From positions 1-64,000 of the forward strand of contig NZ_JAHWGP010000036.1 of assembly GCF_020873915.1 (NCBI RefSeq): a stretch of DNA of 64,000 nucleotides. The letters are read 5' to 3'. Of the stretch, positions 42,082-50,391 are shown one piece after another (position 1 is the first letter of the stretch; each line of letters begins with the position of its first letter). Under the pieces are notes generated by a model that was not told where the DNA came from, searched no databases, and saw nothing but the letters and a program-made list of their open reading frames with translations. The stretch comes from Streptomyces sp. DH5. GTDB lineage: Bacteria > Actinomycetota > Actinomycetes > Streptomycetales > Streptomycetaceae. The position numbers and the translations under genes were made by a program.

Positions 42082-42170
42082 TCCAGCCCCTTCCCCGCGC
42101 CTGATGGTCCGAGGATGCCCGGGACACGGGTGCGCCGACACCCAAACGCCCACTCCCCCACTACGCAACG

Positions 42171-42213
42171 CCGAAGGGCGCCGCCGGAGACCCATCCCGG
42201 CGGCGCCCTTCGG
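42171..42213. terminator. 17-bp stem hairpin
   Basis: Perfect 17-bp arms (42171-42187 and 42197-42213) around a nine-base loop, upstream of the gene at 42234. Confidence 0.85.
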
Positions 42214-42233
42214 CGCCCCTGCCTGGAGCCCCG

Positions 42234-42794
42234 ATGTCCCATGCCTCGCTCTCCCCCGCCATAGACCACCACGCCCCGACCACCCAGCCCGTCCCGGTCG
42301 CCGCGCCGCCGGCGGAGCTGACCCTCGAGGAACGCCTCACCCTCGTGGAAGCGGAGATGACCGCGCGCCTGGACGAAGCGGCCGTCGCCTACGAGGTCAA
42401 CACCGCGCACATCCCCACCGAGCCCGTGGACCTGGCCGACGTCGTCAGCCTCCCGCTGACCCCGACGCTTCAGCCGCCGCCAGCCTCCTACACGACCCCG
42501 GTCGCCGCCCTTCTACAGCGCGCCCACCACCGGCTGCTCACCGGCGGCTGGTGCTCCGGCGCCCTGGTCGACGAGGACGGCGCCCGCTGCATGCTCGGAG
42601 CCATCCGAGCCGAGGCCCGCGGCGACAGCGGCCTGGAAGCCGACGCCGCCTCCGTGCTCCTGGACGCGATCCGCCGCAAGTTCGGCGACGACGTCGACTC
42701 CGTGCCGTCCTTCAACGACGCACACGGCTCCAGCCGCGTCCCGATGCGCATGCTCGACCAGGCCGCCAGCCTCGCCGACGCCCGCGGCCTCTGA
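42234..42794 (+). CDS. DUF6197-like protein (186 aa)
   Basis: C-terminal ~90 residues fit DUF6197: LLTGGWCSGALVDEDGARCM, then LGAIRAEARG and PSFNDAHGSS with PMRMLDQAA. N-terminal half is variable, Pro/Thr-rich with a helix of LEERLTLVEAEM type. Family function unknown. It is common on actinobacterial plasmids. Confidence 0.75.
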   Translation: MSHASLSPAIDHHAPTTQPVPVAAPPAELTLEERLTLVEAEMTARLDEAAVAYEVNTAHIPTEPVDLADVVSLPLTPTLQPPPASYTTPVAALLQRAHHRLLTGGWCSGALVDEDGARCMLGAIRAEARGDSGLEADAASVLLDAIRRKFGDDVDSVPSFNDAHGSSRVPMRMLDQAASLADARGL

Positions 42795-42912
42795 ACCTCT
42801 GTTCCGGACCACCTGCCTCGCACCCGAACCCACGCCGGTCGGGTGCGGGCCAGGCCGTCCGGCCTGCGTACACCGCCCACCACACCCGCCCGAACAAGGG
42901 AGACGCCCCGCC

Positions 42913-43713
42913 ATGCAGTCCGACGACAAGCCCACCAACGGCCAGCCCATCAACGGCCAGCACAACCCGAACTTCCTCGACCTGCTCAACCAGACGCCCC
43001 CGCCGCCCGACGCCAAGCACCGGCCCCGCCCGCAGCGCTTCGCCCGGCTGCGCACCGCGTGGCGGGAGTCCTGGAAGGAGGGCGGCTTCCTCTACCAGCG
43101 GTGGGAGGAACTGTTCCAGGCCCGGCACGCCGGATGGCACGAGATCGCCGTGTGGATCAAAACGGCCGGACTGCTCGCCGGGCTCAGCCTCATCGTGATG
43201 ATGGTCGACGCCGCCGGCGACATCGCCTCCGCCACGCTCACGGGCCTCTCCAACGTGCCGGCCACCGGTACCGGTGACGGCAGCGGGCTGTGGGGCACGG
43301 TCGACCACCCGATCCGGGCGTTCCTCGCCGACCAGGCCGCCCACCTCGCCGTCGCGCCCGCCGCCCTGTACGCGTTCTGGCAACTGGCCGGACTGCTCGG
43401 GCTCATCGGCGGGTTCTTCGGCAACGCCGGCGCTCGCATCGCCTGGACGCTGTGGGGCCTGGCAAGCCTGGCCATGATCTGGTCCGCCGCCCCGGCCGGA
43501 GGACGCGCCGCCGCGACCGGGCTCGCCGCCCTGATGTGGGCGCTCGCCAGCGCCTTCGCGCTGCGCGGCCTGACCCTGCGGCCCATCGTTCACAACCATC
43601 CGCCGCAGTTCATGCCGCAGTTCAACCCCGAGCTCCACCTGCACGCCACCCTCCCCGCCCCGGCCCCGGCGGGCGACGACTTCGACGACAACGTCCACCC
43701 GCTCCAGCGCTGA
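42913..43713 (+). CDS. Multi-pass membrane protein, Spd-like (266 aa)
   Basis: Polar N-terminus (~1-75, NGQ and Pro repeats), then about four hydrophobic segments: GLLAGLSLIVMMVDAAGDI, VAPAALYAFWQLAGLLGLIG, LWGLASLAMIWSAAPAG and TGLAALMWALASAFALRG. The C-terminus is His/Pro-rich (HNHPPQFMPQFNPELHLHA). Position among transfer genes suggests a plasmid-spread protein. ATG 42913; AGGGAGACG upstream. Confidence 0.72.
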   Translation: MQSDDKPTNGQPINGQHNPNFLDLLNQTPPPPDAKHRPRPQRFARLRTAWRESWKEGGFLYQRWEELFQARHAGWHEIAVWIKTAGLLAGLSLIVMMVDAAGDIASATLTGLSNVPATGTGDGSGLWGTVDHPIRAFLADQAAHLAVAPAALYAFWQLAGLLGLIGGFFGNAGARIAWTLWGLASLAMIWSAAPAGGRAAATGLAALMWALASAFALRGLTLRPIVHNHPPQFMPQFNPELHLHATLPAPAPAGDDFDDNVHPLQR

Positions 43714-43897
43714 CCGCACGCTTCGCACCCGCTGAAGACCTGACGCCCTGCCCGGTCCTCGCCCGCCCCGCACCCAGGGGCCGGGCGAGGACGGGACAGG
43801 CCGCCTGGCCGAACGCACCACCTGCCGCGCCCCGTCGACACCAGCACCCCGTCGACGGGGCGCAGCGCTGCCCACCGACGACTGGAGGAGATCACTC

Positions 43898-44005
43898 GTG
43901 CTCATCCCCCGCCCGCGCCGCCGGATCGGCCGGCCCCGCCCGCAGCGTCCCGGCCCCCGCTACCCGCAGCGCCCCGACCGGCTGCCCGGCGCCTGGGGCC
44001 GCTGA
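43898..44005 (+). CDS. Arg/Pro-rich peptide, coupled leader ORF (35 aa)
   Basis: GTG 43898 with TGGAGGAG upstream. Encodes VLIPRPRRRIGRPRPQRPG and RYPQRPDRLPG, then stops at TGATG overlapping the next gene. Either a short basic peptide or a leader that couples translation of the zinc-binding protein. Confidence 0.5.
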   Translation: MLIPRPRRRIGRPRPQRPGPRYPQRPDRLPGAWGR

Positions 44006-44457
44006 TGCCCAGGAGGCGCAGGAAGCGGCGCCGCGAGATCAAGCGCGTGCCCCGCTCGGACGCGTTCCTGCCGGAGTTCGATCGCGGCGCGGTCCCCGAA
44101 GGACTCGTCACGCGGCGCCAGCTCAGGGACATGGGCCTCAGCCCCGGCGGCAACAACGGTCCGGTTGCGATCCTGCGCTGCAAGTGGTGCTCGTACCGGC
44201 CGCAGTGGTCGTGCAACCACCCCACCCGCGGCTTCCTCCTCCGCGTCGACCTGGCCGTGCCCAAGCGCGTCCCGACGCTCGCTCAGGAATGGGCCCTGGA
44301 CCGGGCCATGGCAGCCCGCCAGACCTGCGGGAGACGGTTCTTCTTCTGCCTCTCGAAGAAGCTCGGCTGTTGCATCGAGTGCTTCGACGGCACGCCCGTG
44401 GACCCCAGCAGCTACCTCGCACCCGTAGCCCTGGCCGCTCACCGGCTGGCCGCGTAA
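44005..44457 (+). CDS. RRQRL-motif zinc-binding protein (150 aa)
   Basis: Basic head (MPRRRRKRRREIKR), then VTRRQLRDMGLSPGGNNGPV, a variant of the RRQRL motif found in a plasmid-linked actinobacterial family. Cysteines at ILRCKWCSY, WSCNH, TCGRRFFFC and GCCIEC can hold zinc. LRVDLAVPKRVPT matches the family core. Starts by TGATG overlap with the 35-aa ORF. Function unknown. Confidence 0.75.
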   Translation: MPRRRRKRRREIKRVPRSDAFLPEFDRGAVPEGLVTRRQLRDMGLSPGGNNGPVAILRCKWCSYRPQWSCNHPTRGFLLRVDLAVPKRVPTLAQEWALDRAMAARQTCGRRFFFCLSKKLGCCIECFDGTPVDPSSYLAPVALAAHRLAA

Positions 44458-44461
44458 CGCG

Positions 44462-44496
44462 GGCCCCGTCCCGGCCATACAGGCCGGGACGGGGCC
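44462..44496. terminator. 15-bp stem terminator
   Basis: GGCCCCGTCCCGGCC pairs with GGCCGGGACGGGGCC across ATACA, immediately after the zinc-protein gene. Confidence 0.88.
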
Positions 44497-44572
44497 GCAC
44501 CGGGCGGCCGCAGCACCGGCAAAAGGCCGGCCGCCCGCTCCCTCACCCCTTCGAGATCAGGAGAACCCCAGC

Positions 44573-45085
44573 ATGCATGCTCACCGTCCCGCCGTCTTCG
44601 CCGCCCTGCTCGGACTGACCCGCGCGGCCAGCGCCGTCGGCGATTTCTGGATCCAGGACGACTTCTGTGCCCGGGTGAAGGGCGCCTCCGACGACCACCC
44701 GGTCACCTACGAGGACCCGGCCACGAAGGAGAAGACGACCCACGGCACGGCCGACGGCCGTATGGCCTGCCTGCACCACTGCCTGACCTACACGGCCACG
44801 CAGGCGATCGTCGCCGGGGCCGGCGCCCGCGCGCTCGGCATCAAGGTCCACCCGGCCGCCGCCGCGGCCGCGCTCGCCATCTCCTTCACGACCCACTACG
44901 CCGCAGACCGACGCGTCCCGGGCAAGGGCCTGCTGGAGCGGCTCGCCACCAAGACCGGCAAGGGCAACCTCTACAAACTGGCCTCGCACGGCATGAACGG
45001 CGCCTTCCACCTCGACTCCGCCTGGCACCACGGCTGGGAAACGGTCGCCGCCGTGGTCGCCACCACCAAGGCGACCACCCGATGA
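44573..45085 (+). CDS. DUF3307-like membrane-associated protein (170 aa)
   Basis: Pattern GDFWIQDDFCARVKG, then LHHCLTYTATQAIVAGAGAR, then SFTTHYAADRR matches the DUF3307 core (Asp/His-bearing membrane-like helices). Central Ala-rich hydrophobic helix. The stop overlaps the next start by four bases. Role unknown. Confidence 0.72.
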   Translation: MHAHRPAVFAALLGLTRAASAVGDFWIQDDFCARVKGASDDHPVTYEDPATKEKTTHGTADGRMACLHHCLTYTATQAIVAGAGARALGIKVHPAAAAAALAISFTTHYAADRRVPGKGLLERLATKTGKGNLYKLASHGMNGAFHLDSAWHHGWETVAAVVATTKATTR

Positions 45086-45426
45086 CCAGCCGCACCCGCC
45101 TGGACCGCGTACGGGCCTCGCTCGGCATCGCCCAGCTCGCCCTCCAGCAGATCGAGGACGACCTGAACGCCGACGACGTCGACGCCCGCGAGCTCGCCGC
45201 AATCCTGCGCGAGCTTCAGGAGGACATCGACGTCCCCGGCGGCCTCTTCCCCGCCCTCGCGCAGCTGGTCAGCACCGCCGCACGGTGGGCGGAGCAGCTC
45301 GAGCCCGACCGCGACGGCGATGCCTCCTGTCCCCTGCACGAGGCCGCCGCCCTGCTCACCGACAACGCCGGGCAGCGCCTGAACTGGGCGGTCCGCTCCC
45401 TCGACCCGCAAGGAGACGATGCATGA
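45082..45426 (+). CDS. Unknown helical protein (114 aa)
   Basis: ATGA overlap with the gene before and a four-base overlap with the kinase gene after. Helical throughout (LGIAQLALQQIEDDLNADDV, then AAILRELQEDIDVPGG). A single Cys-Pro (SCPLHEAA). Unknown; coupled to the kinase. Confidence 0.62.
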   Translation: MTSRTRLDRVRASLGIAQLALQQIEDDLNADDVDARELAAILRELQEDIDVPGGLFPALAQLVSTAARWAEQLEPDRDGDASCPLHEAAALLTDNAGQRLNWAVRSLDPQGDDA

Positions 45427-46403
45427 CCTCGGTGCTCTACCCGGACCTGCCCGAGAACGGGCTGATCGTGCTGATCGGTGCCTCCGGCTCGGGCAAGTCG
45501 ACGCTGGCCCGCACCTGGCCGGCCTCACAGGTCCTCTCCCTCGACGACCTGCGCGGCACGGTCAGCGACGACCCCGGCGACCAGGGCGCCACCGGCGACG
45601 CCGCCGACGTCCTCAAGCTGACCCTGGAACGCCGGATGGCCCGCAAGCTCAACACGGTCATCGACGCCACCAACGTCGAACAGAGCGTGCGGGTGGAACT
45701 GGTGATGGCCGCCAAGCGGCACGGCATGCCGACCGTCGCGGTCATCGTCGCCACGCCGCTGCCGGTCTGCCTGGAGCGCCAGGGCCCGCGCCCGGCCAAC
45801 CGGCGCGTGCCCGAGGACGTCGTCCGCGCCCAGCACCAGGCCATGGTCGCGTCCCATCAGCGGCTCGCGGCCGAAGGCTTCAACACGGTGGTCTTCGCCG
45901 ACGCCCTGTACCGGCTGGAGCCGTTCCTGGAGCGGCTCTCGCAGGTGCGGGAGGCCGACCTCGGGTGCGACGGCAGCGAGGGCCTGGGCGACCTGTGGCT
46001 GGCCCGCCGCTTCTTCGGCCCGGAGATCCTGCCGCTGTGGCGGTGGCGGCCGGGCTCGGACCTGGTGACCGGCCGGGATCGCGTCGCGGAGATCCGCCTC
46101 GGTCAGCAGTACCTCACCCTCGCGCTGCGCGAGGACGTCGACGGCGAGGGCGACTTCGGCTTCGACATCTTGCTGCCGTGCCCCTTCGACCCGGAGTGCG
46201 ACGGGCAGGCGTGGGCGCCGGCCTACAGCGTCAGCTGCCTGTTCCGGGCGCTGACCGGCGACATGGACAACGACCCGGACCTCGTCTGCACCGTCCACGG
46301 CGACGGCGTGGACCAGGAGGCCGACGACCACGACCTCCAGGACGACGACCCCGAGGGACGCGCCGACCTCGAAGCGCAGTACGCCGACGCGGTCCGCGCG
46401 TGA
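45423..46403 (+). CDS. P-loop kinase with C-terminal extension (326 aa)
   Basis: ATG 45423 with AAGGAGACG upstream, overlapping the previous stop. Walker A LIGASGSGKSTLAR at ~17-30, then SLDDLRGTVS, then VIDATNVEQSVRVEL, then CLERQGPRPANRRVPEDVV. This is the AAA_33/polynucleotide-kinase pattern. Residues ~170-326 are an extra domain with a beta-like DRVAEIRLGQQYLTLAL and an acidic tail. Substrate unknown: RNA/DNA ends or a small nucleotide. Confidence 0.82.
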   Translation: MTSVLYPDLPENGLIVLIGASGSGKSTLARTWPASQVLSLDDLRGTVSDDPGDQGATGDAADVLKLTLERRMARKLNTVIDATNVEQSVRVELVMAAKRHGMPTVAVIVATPLPVCLERQGPRPANRRVPEDVVRAQHQAMVASHQRLAAEGFNTVVFADALYRLEPFLERLSQVREADLGCDGSEGLGDLWLARRFFGPEILPLWRWRPGSDLVTGRDRVAEIRLGQQYLTLALREDVDGEGDFGFDILLPCPFDPECDGQAWAPAYSVSCLFRALTGDMDNDPDLVCTVHGDGVDQEADDHDLQDDDPEGRADLEAQYADAVRA

Positions 46404-46440
46404 GGCGTCCCGCCGTCACGTCGAACAACCCCACCCCACA

Positions 46441-46464
46441 GGGCGCCGGGCACACCCGGCGCCC
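46441..46464. terminator. 10-bp stem hairpin
   Basis: GGGCGCCGGG-CACA-CCCGGCGCCC, perfect, between the kinase and the next gene. Confidence 0.8.
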
Positions 46465-46492
46465 GCCGACTTCCCAGGAAGGACACCCCGTC

Positions 46493-47335
46493 ATGGGCAT
46501 CACGATCACGAACACGTACGGCACCCCGCACCACGTCAGCGAGGACCACCCGGCCCACGTCACGAGCTGCGACTACTACCGGCTGCCCCTCGTCGCCACC
46601 ATCACCCCCACGACCCCCGGCTACGAGGACATGGTCGACATGCTGCGGGAAAACGGCCACGACACCCGCGACGGGTACGGGCTGATCTTCCTGGAGTCCG
46701 AGGAATTCTCCGCGACGTACTTCGGGTCGATCGAGCAGATCGAGCAGTACAAGCGCGAGAACACCGACGGCAAGGCGACCTTCGACGCCTCGCAGGGAGT
46801 CCTGTACGCCCAGTGGCCCCACGGCAAGGGCTGGGACACGTTCATCCCCCGCACCTTCTGGAACGTGCAGGCACGCGGCGGCATCGCGGACGGCGTCGGC
46901 CTCGTCACCGCCTTCGCGCACACCGAGACCCCGGGCGCCGAAGTCATCGTCTACGAGTTCGAAGGCAAGTGGCTTCCCGACAGTGAGCCGGAGCAGCTGG
47001 TCACCTACCACTGCACCGCCTGCCACCTGGACACCTTCCACGACAGCGGGCACGTCCACGAGAACACCGGCCCCAGTAGCCGCCGCTGGGCAGCCCGCCA
47101 GGCACGCCAGCACATCATCAGCGCCCACCGGCACGGCGTCGGCGACAAGCACAGCGCCTGCCGTCCCAACAACGGCGAGATGCTGCGCACCGTGAACGCG
47201 CTCGCCCGCGACATGTGGGGCACGACGGGCAACGCCCTGCCGGACACCGACGACGCGTTCTGCGCCACCAAGGGCCCCTGCTCGATCATCCGCGAGCTGC
47301 GTGCCGGAGTCCGCCCGCCCGTCTACCGCGCCTGA
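46493..47335 (+). CDS. Unknown protein with zinc-like sites (280 aa)
   Basis: ATG 46493 with AGGAAGG upstream. N-terminal ~160 residues form a mixed domain (LIFLESEEFSATYFGSIEQI, then YAQWPHGKGWDTFIPRTF). Near ~175 YHCTACHLDTFHDSGHVH suggests zinc binding, and the C-terminus has RQHIISAHRHGVGDKHSA. The family is not recognised. Followed by a 16-bp hairpin. Confidence 0.65.
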   Translation: MGITITNTYGTPHHVSEDHPAHVTSCDYYRLPLVATITPTTPGYEDMVDMLRENGHDTRDGYGLIFLESEEFSATYFGSIEQIEQYKRENTDGKATFDASQGVLYAQWPHGKGWDTFIPRTFWNVQARGGIADGVGLVTAFAHTETPGAEVIVYEFEGKWLPDSEPEQLVTYHCTACHLDTFHDSGHVHENTGPSSRRWAARQARQHIISAHRHGVGDKHSACRPNNGEMLRTVNALARDMWGTTGNALPDTDDAFCATKGPCSIIRELRAGVRPPVYRA

Positions 47336-47346
47336 CGGACGCTCCG

Positions 47347-47400
47347 TGCCGCCCCGGCCTCCGTACGACGGAGGCCGGGGCGGTCGCGGTGGTCCCTCAA
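47347..47400. repeat. Repeat element A: hairpin with conserved tail
   Basis: A 16-bp perfect stem (47349-47364/47368-47383) is followed by GTCGCGGTGGTCCCTCAA. The same layout, with GTCGCAGTGGCCCCTCAA, recurs at 48482-48539. Confidence 0.65.
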
Positions 47401-47434
47401 GCAGCACAAACCCCGGGACCAGGACCAGAGAGGG

Positions 47435-47944
47435 ATGGACGTCATGCCGAACCAGCAGGCCCACCGTGAACCCAGCGCGCAGCCGGACCGGACGGACTGG
47501 CAGCTCGCCCAGGAGTACCTGCATCGCGCCCGGTACGCCGACAGCGCCCGCCTCGCTGAACTGTTCACCGACGAGGAAGCCACCCGGGCCACCGCGTACC
47601 TGGCCGCCCAGCGCCCCGACGCGGACCGGCTGACCGCCATCGAGGCCCGGCTGAAGGCCGTTCCCGGCGGTTGGCGGCAGAGGGGCGGTGACACCGGCGT
47701 CATCGAGGACGGCGACGGCCGGCCTGTCGCCGTCCTCGGCACCAGCGGCGACGAACACCTCCCGCTGGGGGAGTTCGTCGCCGCTGCCCCTGGCGACACC
47801 GAGTGGCTCACGCAGCAGCTGCGGCGGGCGTGGGCGCAGCTGGACAGGCTGCGGGACCGGATCGACGACGCCGGAAGCCTCATGCACACCCACCACGTCG
47901 CCACGGCCATCGACTACGTCCCCGGCTCGCGGGAGACGGAATGA
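47435..47944 (+). CDS. Unknown protein (169 aa)
   Basis: ATG 47435 with AGAGAGGG upstream; ATG 47444 is possible. Helical N-terminus (DWQLAQEYLHRARYADSARL), beta stretch GDTGVIEDGDGRPVAVLGTS, then helix WLTQQLRRAWAQLDRLRDRI. Stop overlaps the next start. Family not recognised. Confidence 0.62.
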   Translation: MDVMPNQQAHREPSAQPDRTDWQLAQEYLHRARYADSARLAELFTDEEATRATAYLAAQRPDADRLTAIEARLKAVPGGWRQRGGDTGVIEDGDGRPVAVLGTSGDEHLPLGEFVAAAPGDTEWLTQQLRRAWAQLDRLRDRIDDAGSLMHTHHVATAIDYVPGSRETE

Positions 47945-48135
47945 GAGCCCAGCCGCCGCACCCGCATCCGCTCACCCCGGCCGACCTCCCGGCCGGAGAC
48001 GACTGGTGGCACGGCTGCCGGGAGTGCCACCTCCTGATCCAGGGCGGGGCCGCCGGCCTCGCCGCGCACCGCCGCACGGTCCACACCCACGCGGGAGACC
48101 CCCGGCGCCCCATCACGATCCAGCTCGACTACTGA
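47941..48135 (+). CDS. Small C2H2-zinc-finger-like protein (64 aa)
   Basis: ATGA overlap with the gene before. Contains CRECHLLIQGG followed by AAHRRTVHTH: C-x2-C-x13-H-x4-H, a C2H2-like finger uncommon in bacteria outside the Ros/MucR type. Pro/His-rich head. Could bind DNA or a protein partner. Confidence 0.6.
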   Translation: MRAQPPHPHPLTPADLPAGDDWWHGCRECHLLIQGGAAGLAAHRRTVHTHAGDPRRPITIQLDY

Positions 48136-48149
48136 CAAGGAGGCCCCTC

Positions 48150-48455
48150 ATGGCCACCCAGACCCGGACGGACACCTTCGCCGCGCTCCGCGACTGCTTC
48201 GCCGCCGACCTCGCCGCCCTCATCGGCGACCAGGCACCGCGCGGCACCACGCCGAACGCGTTCATCGACCTGGTCGAAGAGGTCCGCGACGTCCTCGCCG
48301 CGTCCAGCATCGGCACCTGGCGGGAGGCCAGCGAGGAACTGGACCGCGCCGCCAGTCACCTCACCGACGCACTGACCAGCACGGACGGCGACCAGGCGTC
48401 GCTGCTGGCCTGGGCACGCACCCACCTGCGCGACGCCGTCACGACGGCCAGCTGA
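48150..48455 (+). CDS. Unknown helical protein (101 aa)
   Basis: ATG 48150 with GGAGG seven bases upstream. All-helical (RDCFAADLAALIGDQA, then AFIDLVEEVRDVLAASSI). Acidic overall. The second copy of the 47347 hairpin repeat follows it. Unknown. Confidence 0.6.
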   Translation: MATQTRTDTFAALRDCFAADLAALIGDQAPRGTTPNAFIDLVEEVRDVLAASSIGTWREASEELDRAASHLTDALTSTDGDQASLLAWARTHLRDAVTTAS

Positions 48456-48481
48456 ACCCCGCCCTTGAGTTGAGCGCACTC

Positions 48482-48539
48482 TGTGCCGCCCCGGACCCCG
48501 CACCCGCCGGGGCCGGGGCGGTCGCAGTGGCCCCTCAAC
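48482..48539. repeat. Repeat element B: hairpin with conserved tail
   Basis: Second copy of the 47347 element: GTGCCGCCCCGG opens a stem closed by CCGGGGCGG, then GTCGCAGTGGCCCCTCAA. The stem centre differs between copies while the flanks are kept. Confidence 0.6.
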
Positions 48540-48566
48540 CACGAGAGCGAGAGGAGATGGGTCGTC

Positions 48567-48872
48567 ATGCCGCACCGCGAGGTCTATGAGGTCGACGTCC
48601 CGATACACCACACCAGCAACCCGGCCCTCCGGGGCTTGCACGTCTTCGCCGGCGAGGCGGACTCCCGCAGTACAGCCCTGCGACGCGCCCACGAGGTGTA
48701 CGACGCCGCGCTCGCCGCGCAGCAGGCCGGACTCGAGATCCCCGGCCAGCAGCCGGACAGCTGGACCGCGCACGGGCTGCGGCCCGGCTGGGAGCTCGAC
48801 TGGCTCGCCGCGAAGGCCGGCCCCTGGAAGAGCCCCTACAGCTGGACCACCCGCAGCGACTTCGAGCTGTAG
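48567..48872 (+). CDS. Unknown protein (101 aa)
   Basis: ATG 48567 with GAGAGGAG upstream. VYEVDVPIHHTSNPALRGLH, then STALRRAHEVYDAALAAQQA; C-terminus WTAHGLRPGWELDWLAAKAG. Compact alpha/beta protein of unknown family. Confidence 0.58.
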   Translation: MPHREVYEVDVPIHHTSNPALRGLHVFAGEADSRSTALRRAHEVYDAALAAQQAGLEIPGQQPDSWTAHGLRPGWELDWLAAKAGPWKSPYSWTTRSDFEL

Positions 48873-48963
48873 CTACGCCCCGGGACGGACGACACGGCGT
48901 CCAAACCAACCGTCCGTCCCGGGCCCACCCAACCCGTACGAGACGAGAGGGAGAACTCCCAGT

Positions 48964-49641
48964 ATGGACTCCGTCCTGCGCGTTCAGGGCCGGATCGGCC
49001 CGCGCACCCTCCTGATCACCACCGCCGCGCTGCCACTGACCGGCTGGACCGTGCACGCCGTCGCCCTGCACCGCCGACTCGCGGCGACCCGCAAGGATCC
49101 GCTGACCGGCCTGCTGCGCCGCGACGCCTACACCGCCCGCGCCCGCCAGCTCCTGGCCCGCCACGGCGACAACACGGCCGTGGTCCTCATCGACCAGGAC
49201 CACTTCAAGGCCGTGAACGACACCATGGGTCACGCCGCCGGCGACGCCGTCCTGGCCGCGACCGCCGCCCAGCTCACCGCGTGGGCGGGCCCGCGCGCGG
49301 CCGTGGGCAGGCTCGGAGGCGATGAGTTCGCCGTCGTCCTGGAGCTGCCCGCCGCCCGCCTGGAGCAGCGCCTCGCGCAGCTGGTCCGCATGCTGCACAC
49401 GCCGGTCGTCCTCGAGGACGGGCGCACCGTCGCCGTCGCCGCCTCGGTCGGCGCCGCGACCCCGGCCGCGGTCGGCTCCCGCGACCTGAGCCTGTTGCAG
49501 CGGACCGCCGACGCCGCCCTGTACGACGGCAAGCACTCCGGCCGCGCGATCGTCGCCGACGCCGCGCACGTCGCGGTGCCGTCCGTCAACGGACGCCGGG
49601 CCGGCCGTCCGGGCACGGCCGTGTGGGGGCGAGCCGCATGA
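48964..49641 (+). CDS. Diguanylate cyclase (GGDEF) with membrane anchor (225 aa)
   Basis: One N-terminal hydrophobic segment (LLITTAALPLTGWTVHAVAL), then a full GGDEF domain: DPLTGLLRRDAYTARARQLL, IDQDHFKAVNDTMGHAAGD and an intact active site RLGGDEFAVVLEL, ending in the SVGAA turn and AADAALYDGK-type segment. It should make c-di-GMP. In Streptomyces c-di-GMP controls sporulation through BldD and WhiG, so a plasmid enzyme could delay differentiation. No inhibitory RxxD site is evident. Confidence 0.9.
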   Translation: MDSVLRVQGRIGPRTLLITTAALPLTGWTVHAVALHRRLAATRKDPLTGLLRRDAYTARARQLLARHGDNTAVVLIDQDHFKAVNDTMGHAAGDAVLAATAAQLTAWAGPRAAVGRLGGDEFAVVLELPAARLEQRLAQLVRMLHTPVVLEDGRTVAVAASVGAATPAAVGSRDLSLLQRTADAALYDGKHSGRAIVADAAHVAVPSVNGRRAGRPGTAVWGRAA

Positions 49642-50078
49642 GCCTTGCGACCCTGCCCGAGGGCGACTGGATCCGCGGCATCAGCATCAGGCAGCCGTAC
49701 GCGGCCTGCATCCTCGCCGGTGCCAAGACCATCGAGAACCGTCCCGGCCGGTGGCGGACCGGCTGGGTGCTGCTGCACACCAGCAAAACCATCGACCAGC
49801 CCGCCCTGCGCACCCCGCTGATCGGCCGCACCATCCGCGGCCGCCAGCTGGTCACGGGAGCGGTCGTCGGTGTCGCCCGGATCACCGACTGCCACCAGGA
49901 CCCCGAGGGAGCGCCGCTCTGCTCGCAGTGGGCTCACCCTGGCGCCTGGCACCTGGTGCTCGACGACGTCCAGGAGCTGCCGCTGCCGGTCCCCGCACGC
50001 GGGCAGGTCGTGTCCTGGAAGCCGTCGCCGGACCTGCTGGAGCGCGTGTTCCAGCAGCTGCCCAACTTCCGGCCGTGA
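49638..50078 (+). CDS. ASCH-domain protein (146 aa)
   Basis: ATGA overlap with the GGDEF gene. Core ISIRQPYAACILAGAKTIEN followed by RPGRWRTGWVLLHTS, later GVARITDCHQDP, fits the ASCH beta-barrel, an RNA-binding or modified-base-binding fold. Plasmid and phage copies are common. Partner unknown. Confidence 0.82.
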   Translation: MSLATLPEGDWIRGISIRQPYAACILAGAKTIENRPGRWRTGWVLLHTSKTIDQPALRTPLIGRTIRGRQLVTGAVVGVARITDCHQDPEGAPLCSQWAHPGAWHLVLDDVQELPLPVPARGQVVSWKPSPDLLERVFQQLPNFRP

Positions 50079-50371
50079 CCCGCAGGGGACGCAAGGAGAA
50101 GCCGCCGTTCGAGCCGGGCCTGATCCCGGCTCCCGGCCACCTTCTCGTCTGGCGCGACAGCCGGCACTTCGACCGCTGGCAGGACCTCCCCTGCACGCTG
50201 TGCGGCCAGCCCACGCCCATGCGCTCCCACTCCGAGGAGCCCGTGCACAAGGCATGCGCGGAGGACTGGATCACCGCCAACCCCGTGGAGGCCCGCCTCG
50301 GGCGGTTCGCCTCCGACCTCGCGCCGAAGCCCAAGTCCAAGTCCAAGAAGGGCCAAGGCGACCACGCCTGA
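50075..50371 (+). CDS. Small zinc-ribbon-like protein (98 aa)
   Basis: GTGA overlap with the ASCH gene. LLVWRDSRHFDRWQDLPCTL with CTLCGQPTPM and a later HKACAEDW suggests a zinc site; Lys-rich tail (PKPKSKSKKGQGDHA). Unknown. Confidence 0.6.
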   Translation: MTRRGRKEKPPFEPGLIPAPGHLLVWRDSRHFDRWQDLPCTLCGQPTPMRSHSEEPVHKACAEDWITANPVEARLGRFASDLAPKPKSKSKKGQGDHA

Positions 50372-50391
50372 CCTCCACCTGGAGGACCTCC

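Noticed and set aside
45419-46450. Very long second open frame overlapping the P-loop kinase
   Set aside because: Gly/Arg/Pro-rich shadow of the kinase gene; only its downstream part from 46493 is a real gene.
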